From the NCBI GenBank assembly GCA_022450595.1, contig JAKUPT010000008.1, forward strand, positions 1-55,871: DNA of 55,871 nucleotides, written 5' to 3'. Each line of letters begins with the position of its first letter. Position 1 is the stretch's first letter. The stretch comes from Bdellovibrionales bacterium (GTDB lineage: Bacteria; Bdellovibrionota; Bdellovibrionia; Bdellovibrionales; UBA1609). Position numbers and translations under genes: made by a program. Below, in pieces: positions 27,866 through 35,629 of the stretch. The notes beneath the pieces are model-generated. The model had not been told where the DNA came from. It ran no database searches and was given only the letters and a program-made list of their open reading frames with translations.

Positions 27866-29234
27866 AGAGTGTGGAGTTTTTGCCGTTTGGAACGATCCAG
27901 AAGCGGCAAAAATAACTTACCTTGGATTATATGCCCAACAACACAGAGGACAAGAATCCTGTGGTATTATTTCTTGTGATGAAGAAAAGTTTTACGAGCA
28001 TAAAGGCCTAGGGCTTGTTGGTGACGTTTTTAAAGAAGAGAGCTTTAAAAAGCTTTATGGTCACTCAGCCATTGGCCATGTTCGGTATTCCACAACAGGT
28101 CAAAACCATCTATCCAATGCTCAGCCTTTACAGGCCTTGCTTAAAACTGGCCCTGTCGCCATTGCTCATAACGGAAATTTAGTCAATGCCGCGCAATTAA
28201 GACATCAGCTCATACAAACTGGTGCTATCTTCCAGGGGAGCAATGATACAGAGTGTTTGTTGCACTTAATAGCACAAAGTCCAAAGCATGATTTTTTAGA
28301 ATCCTTAAAAGATGTGTTAACCAAAATTGAGGGTGCGTTTAGTTTAGTCATTCAAACAAAAGATAAAATTATTGCAGCCCGTGACCCGATGGGATTTCGC
28401 CCTTTAGTGATCGGACAACGAAAATTAGATGACGGAGGCAGCTCTAGAGTGATCGCTTCTGAAAGCTGTGCTTTTGACCTCATCGGAGCTCAGTATGAAA
28501 GGGAAGTGAGTCCTGGTGAACTTTTAATTATTGATAAAAACGGTGAAGAATCTTTTGAATTTGGTACTTCTGAAAGAAAAGCTCATTGTGTGTTTGAGCA
28601 CATTTACTTTTCACGCCCTGACTCTTATGTGTTCTCAAAATCTGTTTACATGATGCGAAAGTTGATGGGACAGGCTTTGTACAACGAAAACCCCATAGAG
28701 GCTGATTATGTGATTCCAGTGCCTGACAGTGGGGTGCCGGCAGCTCTTGGTTATAGTGAAGAAAGTGGAATCCCTTTTGAGTTGGGGATTATTAGAAACC
28801 ACTATATAGGTCGGACTTTTATCTTGCCTTCTCAATCTATTAGAAGCTTTGGCGTAAAAATTAAGCTCAACCCGCAAAGGCATATTTTAAAAGATAAAAA
28901 GGTGGTTGTGGTTGACGACTCTTTGGTGAGAGGCACTACCAGTCAAAAAATTATTCAGTTAGTAAGACAAAGTGGAGCTAAGGAGGTGCACTTTTGTATA
29001 GCAAGCCCTCCCACTAAAGCCTCCTGCTATTACGGGGTAGACACGCCCAGAAGAAAGCAATTAATTGCTTCAGAGATGGAGCAAGAAGAGATTCGTAAAC
29101 ATATTGGTGCCGACAGTTTAACTTACTTAAGTGTAGAGTCTATGCTTAAAGCCATCGGCGAGAGCAAGCAAAATTATTGTGCGGCTTGCTTTGATGAGGA
29201 TTATCCTACTAAAATTTATGATTTACAAAAATAA
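27849..29234 (+). CDS. purF: Amidophosphoribosyltransferase PurF (Bacillus-type with propeptide and Fe-S cysteines)
   Basis: First committed step: PRPP plus glutamine gives phosphoribosylamine. I place the start at TTG 27849, six bases after GGAGGG. It gives a 7-residue leader (MAGLREE) before the catalytic Cys of CGVFAVW, which is exposed by processing in the B. subtilis enzyme; ATG 27816 would give a longer leader inside purL. The PRPP loop is VVVDDSLVRGTTS. Cysteines in HCVFEHIYFSRPD, KASCYYGVD and NYCAACF match the four 4Fe-4S ligands of the B. subtilis type. Last gene of the operon. Confidence 0.95.
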   Translation: MAGLREECGVFAVWNDPEAAKITYLGLYAQQHRGQESCGIISCDEEKFYEHKGLGLVGDVFKEESFKKLYGHSAIGHVRYSTTGQNHLSNAQPLQALLKTGPVAIAHNGNLVNAAQLRHQLIQTGAIFQGSNDTECLLHLIAQSPKHDFLESLKDVLTKIEGAFSLVIQTKDKIIAARDPMGFRPLVIGQRKLDDGGSSRVIASESCAFDLIGAQYEREVSPGELLIIDKNGEESFEFGTSERKAHCVFEHIYFSRPDSYVFSKSVYMMRKLMGQALYNENPIEADYVIPVPDSGVPAALGYSEESGIPFELGIIRNHYIGRTFILPSQSIRSFGVKIKLNPQRHILKDKKVVVVDDSLVRGTTSQKIIQLVRQSGAKEVHFCIASPPTKASCYYGVDTPRRKQLIASEMEQEEIRKHIGADSLTYLSVESMLKAIGESKQNYCAACFDEDYPTKIYDLQK

Positions 29235-29271
29235 CTGAAGGCTTAAAGCTTTTCCTATTTATATCTATTGA

Positions 29272-29289
29272 AGACTAAGTTTATAGTCT
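29272..29289 (+). terminator. Weak hairpin after purF
   Basis: AGACTA and TAGTCT form a 6-bp stem with a 6-nt loop about 38 nt after the purF stop, followed by CGTCTTT. The stem is short and the T tract poor, so this is at best a weak end to the purine transcript. Confidence 0.3.
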
Positions 29290-29345
29290 CGTCTTTATGC
29301 AATAAAAAATTCTAATTTTATTAAAAAGTTTGCTGACTATATAAC

Positions 29346-29373
29346 TTGATAATTCATTAAAATATTGTATAAA
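29346..29373 (+). promoter_or_regulatory. Putative sigma-70-type promoter before the 74-aa gene
   Basis: TTGATA (29346-29351), a 16-nt spacer and TATAAA (29368-29373), both 5/6 to consensus, end 31 nt before the ATG at 29405. One of the best consensus promoters in the window. Confidence 0.55.
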
Positions 29374-29404
29374 GACCCCTTAAGCAACGAGGGTTACAAC
29401 AACT

Positions 29405-29629
29405 ATGGGGTTATTAAACTACATTCGTTACATTGAGACCTTAGATACCGGTGAAGCCTTTTTTGAAGTCTGTGAAAAGGGTGAGTTAAAAAATCAAGTG
29501 GCCTTTCTTCATGAACTAGATGAAGTGCAAAGGTTGGCTCTTGAACACTCCTATCGTAATGATGGCAGAGCCGTTGATTTAGTTGAAGTCATTTATTATA
29601 AAAAGCTTTTGCAACAACCTGAGCTTTAA
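29405..29629 (+). CDS. Small acidic protein of unknown function
   Basis: 74 aa, no signal peptide or membrane segment, mostly helical and acidic (ETLDTGEAFFEVCEKGEL, then FLHELDEVQRLALEHSYRN). I recognise no family. Support for a real gene is the good promoter just upstream, a GAGGG site before the ATG and normal codon usage. The following 64 nt lead to ldcA. Confidence 0.7.
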   Translation: MGLLNYIRYIETLDTGEAFFEVCEKGELKNQVAFLHELDEVQRLALEHSYRNDGRAVDLVEVIYYKKLLQQPEL

Positions 29630-29693
29630 TGGCGGAGAGTTTCATTTTAAAGACTACTTTACTTCCCACTAAATAATACGACATACTATATAT

Positions 29694-30605
29694 ATGAAAA
29701 TTCAAAATTGGACTCCTTTAAAAAAAGGAGACTTAGTCGATGTGGTCGCTCCTGGAGCAAGGTCTGAAATTGAAGATTTAAATAAGTCTTTAGCGATTTT
29801 AAACTCTTGGGGGCTAAGAGTTCGTCTTCAAAAGGGGATGAACGGCAAAACTCCTTATTATTCGAACAATGATGAGGTAAGAGCACTTGGGTTGTGGGAA
29901 GCCATTCGCGCGAAAGACTCACAGGCTATATGGTGCCTTCGAGGAGGCTATGGCTGCCAAAGGCTACTCCCTTTTTTCAAGAATAAAAAACCACAGCCAG
30001 TAAAACCTTTTTTAGGCTATAGTGATATTACAATTTTACATCAATTTTTTAGTCAGAATTGGGGCTGGCAAAGCTTGCATGCCCCTGTATTAGACGGACT
30101 TCATGAAAAGACAGCTAAAACAAAACAGCTTACAAAGCAGGTACTTTTTGGCGAAAAATCTGAGTTTGAATTTAAGGGGTTAAAGCCATTAAATTCTAAA
30201 GCTAGTTCTGTAAATGTGAACGCTCGACTTGCTGGTGGTAACTTAAAAGTGATTACTTGTATGCTTGGCACTGACTTTAGCCCAAGCTTTAAAAACAAAG
30301 TGATATTTTTTGAAGATGTGCATGAGCGTGGTTACTCTTTAGACAGAATGTTTGTTCAACTGCAGCAGTCAGGAAGTTTAAAGGGAGTTAAAGGAATTGT
30401 GTTTGGAGACTTTACTGGCGGGATTGAGCGAGATGGAAAAGACCATAAAAATTGGGCTTTAAAATCATTTGCAGAGTCAGTGCCATTTCCTGTTTGGAAG
30501 GGGGTTAAAGCCGGTCATAATCAGGTCAATTACCCACTTCCCATTGGCGGCAAAGTGAGTCTTTCAAAGAATCAAATGACCGTGTTTTATGGAAATAACA
30601 AATGA
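29694..30605 (+). CDS. LD-carboxypeptidase (peptidase family S66, LdcA-like)
   Basis: Removes the terminal D-Ala from murein tetrapeptides in recycling. LKKGDLVDVVAPG opens the fold, RGGYGCQRLLP follows, the nucleophile Ser lies in GYSDITILH, and the C-terminal Glu/His pair lies in the FEDVHERGYS and KAGHNQVNYPLPIG segments. No signal peptide, so cytoplasmic like E. coli LdcA. Overlaps the next gene by ATGA, and mpl, another recycling gene, lies 3 kb downstream. Confidence 0.92.
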   Translation: MKIQNWTPLKKGDLVDVVAPGARSEIEDLNKSLAILNSWGLRVRLQKGMNGKTPYYSNNDEVRALGLWEAIRAKDSQAIWCLRGGYGCQRLLPFFKNKKPQPVKPFLGYSDITILHQFFSQNWGWQSLHAPVLDGLHEKTAKTKQLTKQVLFGEKSEFEFKGLKPLNSKASSVNVNARLAGGNLKVITCMLGTDFSPSFKNKVIFFEDVHERGYSLDRMFVQLQQSGSLKGVKGIVFGDFTGGIERDGKDHKNWALKSFAESVPFPVWKGVKAGHNQVNYPLPIGGKVSLSKNQMTVFYGNNK

Positions 30606-31639
30606 GTTTTTTTAATGAAGTTGAAAAACGCTTTGACCATAAAATTTCATCTGCCACAGAAGGCTTTCAAATTGCGGTTTTAAAAAACAATCATTTAGTT
30701 TTTAAAGAAAATTTTGGCAAAACTTATCGCTACTATGATTTGGCCTCATTGACCAAAATATTATATACGGTCAGTGCTATTCAGTTTTTAAATGAGTTTG
30801 AGCTACTAATGCCAGATCACTCTGTTAAAGACTATATCTCTGACTGGAAAAATCCAAACACAAAAATTAAGCATCTTCTCACGCACACAGCAGGCCTTGA
30901 CTGGTGGCAGCCGTTTTATAAAAAAATACCTAGGGCTCTGCCCATAGAGGAGAAAAAGCATATTGTTTATGACCATATTGTTCATTCAAAATCTAAGCTT
31001 ACAAAAAAAAGCCAGTACTCGGACTTAGATTTTATTTTGCTCAATGCCTTAATTGAAAAGTCTGTGGGTATGCCCTCCGAAGAGTTTTCAAAAGTGCTTT
31101 TTGAGTGTATTGATTCGCCAGAATTATTTTTTCAAAAAAATAATCGTTTAAAATATAAAATATCTGATTATGCTCCTACAGAAAAATGTCCTTGGCGCAA
31201 TAAACAACTACAAGGACAAGTTCATGACGACAACACATGGGCTATGGGTGGAGTGAGTGGGCATGCGGGGCTGTTTGGTAGCCTTGAGGCCGTGATTCAG
31301 TGGTCGCAATATTTTTATCAGTCCCTTCATAACAATGAAGATTCTTGGAGTAGAGCCAGCACTATTCAGTCTTATTGTCATAGAGCCATTTCAAAAAGCC
31401 GTGGAGATTGGGCTTTGGGGTACATGATGCCAACTGAAGGTAGAGCTAGTTGTGGTCGACATTTTTCAAAGGCCTCTATTGGTCATACCGGTTTTGTAGG
31501 TACCTCCTTTTGGCATGATCCAAAAAATAAATTTACAGTGATTGTTTTAAGCAATCGTGTGTTCCCCACAAGAGAGAATCAACTTTTTGTAAAACTTCGG
31601 CCCATCTTACATGATGTTGCTTTTGAGCTTTTTAATTAG
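30602..31639 (+). CDS. Serine beta-lactamase-fold hydrolase (class C / esterase-like)
   Basis: 345 aa. The active-site SxxK is SLTK at residues 49-52 (context YDLASLTKILYT), the Tyr motif is YSD (QYSDLDFILL) and the third element is HTG (IGHTGFVG). HLLTHTAGLDW is typical of the penicillin-binding-protein-like hydrolases. No signal peptide is seen, so it is not an ordinary periplasmic beta-lactamase. Translational overlap with the LD-carboxypeptidase suggests a role in muropeptide or D-amino-acid peptide handling (inference). Confidence 0.85.
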   Translation: MSFFNEVEKRFDHKISSATEGFQIAVLKNNHLVFKENFGKTYRYYDLASLTKILYTVSAIQFLNEFELLMPDHSVKDYISDWKNPNTKIKHLLTHTAGLDWWQPFYKKIPRALPIEEKKHIVYDHIVHSKSKLTKKSQYSDLDFILLNALIEKSVGMPSEEFSKVLFECIDSPELFFQKNNRLKYKISDYAPTEKCPWRNKQLQGQVHDDNTWAMGGVSGHAGLFGSLEAVIQWSQYFYQSLHNNEDSWSRASTIQSYCHRAISKSRGDWALGYMMPTEGRASCGRHFSKASIGHTGFVGTSFWHDPKNKFTVIVLSNRVFPTRENQLFVKLRPILHDVAFELFN

Positions 31640-31680
31640 TTTATAATGCTTTTTTTAAAAGCTTCAAAGGGGCAATCAAT

Positions 31681-31704
31681 AAAAATTATGCCCGGGCACA
31701 ATGG
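31681..31704 (+). repeat. Degenerate copy of the CCCGGG-centred palindrome
   Basis: TTATGCCCGGGCACAAT has arms matching outward from the CCC/GGG centre with one mismatch. It shares the flank TAAAAATT(A/G)TGCCCGGG and the rest of the core with the perfect palindrome inside the HNH gene, 1.6 kb downstream, in the same orientation. Confidence 0.7.
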
Positions 31705-31931
31705 CATTATTTTAAAAAGTTTTTAGTTATGAAAAGCGGAAAGATCTAATCCACAGTGACGTAGCATCTCGTGGCTTATTAGATTTAGGCTTTAATCTTT
31801 CTTTGAAGAACATTTAAGTTTACAGTTCTTAGCGTTTAAAACAATAAATTACCAAATGCCTTACTCATAAAGTCTTAGTAGAGTTTACTTTTCTTATTTT
31901 ATCATATGGCAAAGGGGTGTTGTTTAAATTA

Positions 31932-31958
31932 TAGAATAAATAGAATAAATAGAATACA
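31932..31958 (+). repeat. Three tandem 9-bp units
   Basis: Two exact TAGAATAAA units followed by TAGAATACA. Short, AT-rich and probably produced by slippage. Confidence 0.7.
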
Positions 31959-32257
31959 TATAACTCAGTTTTAACTATAACTTAAAATTAAAATTTTCAG
32001 TGAGGTAGGATTTATCTATTTCAATCTTTAAAAGTAGGAAAATCTTGTTTCCACTTTTTATTTAATAACTGTAATATAAAAATTCTTTTAAAATCTTCTG
32101 TGTTGACACGTGGTATAAATATATTATATTTATTGACGAGTTTTCAAATTAAAAATTTGCCCTTTATTAAGCCAGTGATTTGATTTTTTAACTCTTTTCA
32201 AGACCCCACTCCTGTTAAAAAAAACAGACTCTCTAGTAGGCTTTTAGAGGTCTGAAG

Positions 32258-32278
32258 AAGGCTTTATTAGGCCTTTTT
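32258..32278 (+). terminator. Weak terminator-like hairpin
   Basis: AAGGC (32258-32262) pairs with GCCTT (32271-32275) around an 8-nt loop and the second arm runs into TTTTT. It might stop read-through into the HNH gene. The stem is only 5 bp. Confidence 0.3.
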
Positions 32279-32291
32279 AACTTTTAGGTGT

Positions 32292-32314
32292 GTTTGAAAA
32301 AAGTAATTTCAAAC
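32292..32314. promoter_or_regulatory. Inverted repeat upstream of the HNH gene, possible operator
   Basis: GTTTGAAA and TTTCAAAC are a perfect 8-bp inverted repeat separated by 7 nt. TATAGT (32323-32328) lies 8 nt further on and could be a -10, which would put the repeat across the -35 region, where a repressor would act. The ATG is at 32371, after AAAAGGAG. Confidence 0.4.
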
Positions 32315-32370
32315 CCCCATGTTATAGTCTTTTTGAAAAGTAATAATTCTTTTAAAAGGAGCTAAACCCT

Positions 32371-33516
32371 ATGTACACATCCACTCAAAAAGCTTTTAAA
32401 CAATACTCTGATATAGACTTTATTAGATTTAATAAAAAAGCGGTTCAAGCCTCAATGGATTTAAAACAAAAAGAACAAGAACTGATTAAAGCCCTACAAC
32501 AAGTTTGGCTGTCTAAAACCTATATGTACTTTAAATATAAGTCCTTGTTTGATTATGCCATGAAGCAATTAGAACTCACTGAGTCTCAAGCTTATAGCTA
32601 TACGGCTGTGGCTAAAAAGTCCCTTCATTGTGAAGAATTAAACTTAGCTATTAAAACAGGCTCTTTAACTGTGAGTAAAGCCCACCGTATTGTCTCTATT
32701 GTGGATGAAGCCAATCAAAGGGAGTGGGTCCAAAAAGCACAACAGCTCACCAAAAGAGAGTTAGAAAAGCAGATTTCCAAAAAATATCCGAGAAAGTCCG
32801 TCCCGGATCACTTTAGAGTTCTCACAGAGGATTTAGTTCATATGCAGGCCACTATAGAGGAGAAGACCTTTAAAAAGCTTCAAAGGGCCCAAGAGCTGTT
32901 GAATCAAAAACAAGGCTATAAGAATAAACCCATTAAAACCAATGAAGTCTTAAGTTGGGCCTTAGATGAGCTGCTAGAAAGACAAGATCCCGTGCGTAAG
33001 GCTCAGAGGGTTTTAGCCAAACAGAAGAAAAAGCAATTTAAGCTTGAAGCTACAAATAAACTGAACGGGAAAAATACAAAGGTATTGCCGCAGATAAATA
33101 CAAAAATAGAAAAAATAAAAGAAGTAGAGCAAGTAAAGGAAGTTGAACAAGAGCAAGAAAAAACAGAACAAGACTCTAAGGCTTTAAAAAGTAGACAAGA
33201 ATCAGAAAGTTTAACAAAAACTAATACAAACTCAAACTGTTCACAAGGGCCACAACAGGCAAAAAGTAAAAATTGTGCCCGGGCACAATTGGGAGCATTA
33301 AAAAGAAAGGCTCTTCCCAGTGAGATCTTTTATAAAGTGATACTTAGAGATCATGGAAGGTGTCAGTTTAAAGTTCGGCGTGATGAGATTTGTGGGAGTT
33401 CTCAATACTTACATATTCATCATAAGCGTCCTAAAGCTTTAGGAGGTGGAGATCATATGGAGAATCTTGTTGCTGTTTGTAGTGCTCATCATCGGTATTT
33501 GCATCGGAAAGAGTAA
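32371..33516 (+). CDS. HNH endonuclease with helical N-terminal domain
   Basis: 381 aa. Residues about 1-190 are helical (ESQAYSYTAVAKKSL, SKAHRIVSIVDEA) and resemble the N-terminal part of HNH proteins that I associate with Bdellovibrio. About 195-310 is a Lys/Glu/Gln/Ser-rich linker. The C-terminal 65 residues are an HNH domain with Cys pairs (CQFKVRRDEICG and VCSAHH), the core HIHHKRP, Asn in HMENLVAVC and a terminal His. The linker DNA carries a perfect 20-bp palindrome. The target is unknown: it may be a solitary mobile nuclease or a defence enzyme. Base composition is slightly more AT-rich than the neighbours, and a gene-poor stretch precedes it, both consistent with transfer. Confidence 0.88.
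   Translation: MYTSTQKAFKQYSDIDFIRFNKKAVQASMDLKQKEQELIKALQQVWLSKTYMYFKYKSLFDYAMKQLELTESQAYSYTAVAKKSLHCEELNLAIKTGSLTVSKAHRIVSIVDEANQREWVQKAQQLTKRELEKQISKKYPRKSVPDHFRVLTEDLVHMQATIEEKTFKKLQRAQELLNQKQGYKNKPIKTNEVLSWALDELLERQDPVRKAQRVLAKQKKKQFKLEATNKLNGKNTKVLPQINTKIEKIKEVEQVKEVEQEQEKTEQDSKALKSRQESESLTKTNTNSNCSQGPQQAKSKNCARAQLGALKRKALPSEIFYKVILRDHGRCQFKVRRDEICGSSQYLHIHHKRPKALGGGDHMENLVAVCSAHHRYLHRKE
33271..33290. repeat. Perfect 20-bp palindrome inside the HNH gene
   Basis: AATTGTGCCCGGGCACAATT lies in the codons for NCARAQL, at the junction between the disordered linker and the HNH domain. A degenerate copy lies at 31681-31704. Confidence 0.9.
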
Positions 33517-33614
33517 AAAATGAGTTAATTATTTTATATCAGAAAGAGCAAAAAGCCGAGCGCTTTACCAGGCAAGTTTTAGTGGGAGAGGAGATGTAAC
33601 ACTATGTTCTTCAA

Positions 33615-33642
33615 TGGACAATTGTTTTTGGATTGATAGAAT
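33615..33642 (+). promoter_or_regulatory. Putative sigma-70-type promoter of mpl
   Basis: TGGACA (33615-33620), a 16-nt spacer and TAGAAT (33637-33642), each 5/6 to consensus, about 105 nt before the TTG start of mpl. Confidence 0.45.
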
Positions 33643-33747
33643 AACTATGTGATGATTTAATAGATGTAATTATATAAAAATATTAGAGCCATATGATCTA
33701 AGTTATTTAAAATTGTGGATGTTAAATGGCAATGTTGGAGCAAAGTT

Positions 33748-35145
33748 TTGAAAAGTATTAGTCATATACATTTAATGGGAATTTGTGGAACAGCTATGGC
33801 ATCACTAGCAGGTCTTTTGAAGCAAAAAGGCTATCATGTGACCGGCAGTGATCAGAATGTCTATCCCCCTATGTCCACTCAGCTTGAAAGTTTAGGTATT
33901 GATATTATGCAGGGTTATAAAAAAGAAAACCTTGTTCCTCGTCCGGACCTCGTGATTGTAGGAAATGTCATTGCTAAAAGGTATGAAGAGGCTCAAGCCT
34001 TATTAGAATCAGATATTCCTTATACAAGTCTTCCAAAGGCTATGGCTGATTTTGTGATAGAGGACCGAAACAGCATTGTTGTGGCGGGTACCCATGGTAA
34101 AACCACCATGACCTCCATGATCAGTTGGGTGGCGGATCAATGTGTAGAGGGCAGTGGGTTTTTAGTTGGTGGAATCCCCTTAAACTTTAATCAGTCTTTT
34201 AAAGTCCCAACTGGTGACTGGTTTGTGATTGAAGGAGATGAGTACGACACCGCTTTTTTTGATAAAGTGCCTAAGTTTATTCACTACAAGCCCAAGTATG
34301 TGATTTTAAGTTCTATTGAGTTTGATCATGCTGATATTTACAACTCTATTGATGATATTAAAAAAGCTTTTATTATGCTACTTGAACGCATTCCAAAAGA
34401 AGGTGTACTTGTCTACAACGCTGACGATAAAAATATTCTTTCCATCTTAAAGCACGCAAACTGTAAAACCGTCGGTTATGGTCAAAATAATGGGGACTAT
34501 CAAATACATAACCGTGACTTTGTTGTTGGAAGAAATCAGTTTGCCGTGAACTATCAAGGAAAAAACATTGCTGACATTGCAGTTAAACAAATTGGCGAGT
34601 ACAACTCTATGAATGCTCTTGCAAGCTTTGCACTCAGTCTTGAGATGGGCTGGGATAAAATTAAAGTCTTACAAGCCTTGGCTGGATTTAAAGGTGTTAA
34701 AAGAAGACAAGAGTTGATTGGTGAGCCTATGGGCATACCAATATATGAAGACTTTGCTCATCACCCAACAGCTGTAAAGCTCACATTGAAGGCTTTTAGA
34801 GAGTCTTTTAAAGACAAAAAAATCATTGCTGTTTTTGAGCCAAGATCAGCCACTTCCCGGCGTAAAATTTTTCAAAACGACTATGCTGAAGCCTTTAAAC
34901 TCTCGGATGTGGTGGTCATTGCAAAGCCTTTTGACACTTCAAAGATCCCCGAAAATGAGCGTTTCTCCTCTGAAGAACTGATCTCTTCTTTAAAGCAGAG
35001 CAATCAACATGTCTATTTGGGGGAGTCAACTGAGCAAATGATCTCTATGATCCAATCAGAGGTCGATGAAAACTCTGTCATCGTCATTATGAGCAATGGT
35101 GGCTTTGATAATATTTACGATAAGCTGCTTCAGGCTCTGAAGTAA
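33748..35145 (+). CDS. mpl: UDP-MurNAc:L-Ala-gamma-D-Glu-meso-DAP ligase (Mpl), murein recycling
   Basis: Attaches recycled tripeptide to UDP-MurNAc. IHLMGICGTAMASLAGLL is the Mpl N-terminus (compare HILGICGT in E. coli), GTHGKTTMTSM is the ATP-binding loop of Mur ligases, and FAHHPTAVK and FEPRSATSRR are typical of the Mpl branch. The start is TTG 33748, eight bases after GGAG (33736-33739); a GTG at 33715 lies in frame upstream but has no ribosome site. 465 aa. The LD-carboxypeptidase upstream belongs to the same pathway. Confidence 0.93.
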   Translation: MKSISHIHLMGICGTAMASLAGLLKQKGYHVTGSDQNVYPPMSTQLESLGIDIMQGYKKENLVPRPDLVIVGNVIAKRYEEAQALLESDIPYTSLPKAMADFVIEDRNSIVVAGTHGKTTMTSMISWVADQCVEGSGFLVGGIPLNFNQSFKVPTGDWFVIEGDEYDTAFFDKVPKFIHYKPKYVILSSIEFDHADIYNSIDDIKKAFIMLLERIPKEGVLVYNADDKNILSILKHANCKTVGYGQNNGDYQIHNRDFVVGRNQFAVNYQGKNIADIAVKQIGEYNSMNALASFALSLEMGWDKIKVLQALAGFKGVKRRQELIGEPMGIPIYEDFAHHPTAVKLTLKAFRESFKDKKIIAVFEPRSATSRRKIFQNDYAEAFKLSDVVVIAKPFDTSKIPENERFSSEELISSLKQSNQHVYLGESTEQMISMIQSEVDENSVIVIMSNGGFDNIYDKLLQALK

Positions 35146-35269
35146 AAAAGGTAGGCTTTAAAATTAGGGACTCAATTTCAGTAAGTGTCGTTAGAAACAT
35201 GACGAGTTGATAATGAGCTAAGGCAGTTTTTACAGTTTCCTTTGATGGGAGGAGCCTTTCAGCATTTTC

Positions 35270-35629
35270 CTAGTTTAAAATATTGGTGATTTTTCCACTT
35301 TTTAAATTGATTGCAATACTTTTGTATTTAGAGTCGATTGGAGATTCAATATATACATAATTTGTATCAGAATCAAAAGTGACATCTTTAGCTAGGATTG
35401 TTGTTGGATTGGAAAGTTCTTTGTTTTTAAACACCACTATAGTCGCTTCTTTAAAGCTAATGTAGTTGCTGATAAAAGAATGTTCAGATTGAGAAGATGA
35501 AATGCGAATACACATTTTTTGTGAGCAACTTTTTAAGTTGACCTTGTTCATCTGTGCTGTAGATGCATAGAGTTTTGTTAGAGGGAAGAGGCCCCCTAAC
35601 AAAACTAGTATTGAAATTATTGTCCGCAT
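35270..35629 (-). CDS. Small exported protein, unknown
   Basis: 119 aa with a signal peptide (about residues 1-22, ending LYAS). The mature part is about 95 residues, with two cysteines close together (SCSQKMC) that could form a disulfide, and beta-rich sequence. No family recognised. Its start overlaps the end of the upstream lipoprotein gene by 13 nt and it has no clear ribosome site of its own, so translation is probably coupled. Confidence 0.7.
   Translation of the reverse strand: MRTIISILVLLGGLFPLTKLYASTAQMNKVNLKSCSQKMCIRISSSQSEHSFISNYISFKEATIVVFKNKELSNPTTILAKDVTFDSDTNYVYIESPIDSKYKSIAINLKSGKITNILN

Larger units (their letters stand above)
31640..32370. other. 731-bp AT-rich gene-poor region upstream of the HNH gene
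   Basis: I see no credible gene on either strand. It holds a degenerate copy of the HNH-gene palindrome (31681-31704), three tandem 9-bp units of TAGAATAAA (31932-31958, the last with one change), a weak hairpin at 32258-32275, and an inverted repeat at 32292-32314. The stretch around the first palindrome reads KNYARAQ in one frame, echoing KNCARAQ within the HNH protein, so it may include a relic of a related gene. Confidence 0.6.

Noticed and set aside
31690-31728. Tiny frame starting ATGCCCGGG upstream of the HNH gene
   Set aside because: Only a dozen codons, no ribosome site, and it is made of the palindrome itself.
33549-33573. Minus-strand GGTAAAGCGCTCGG resembling a tRNA D-arm just after the HNH gene
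   Set aside because: No acceptor stem, anticodon loop or T arm can be built around it.
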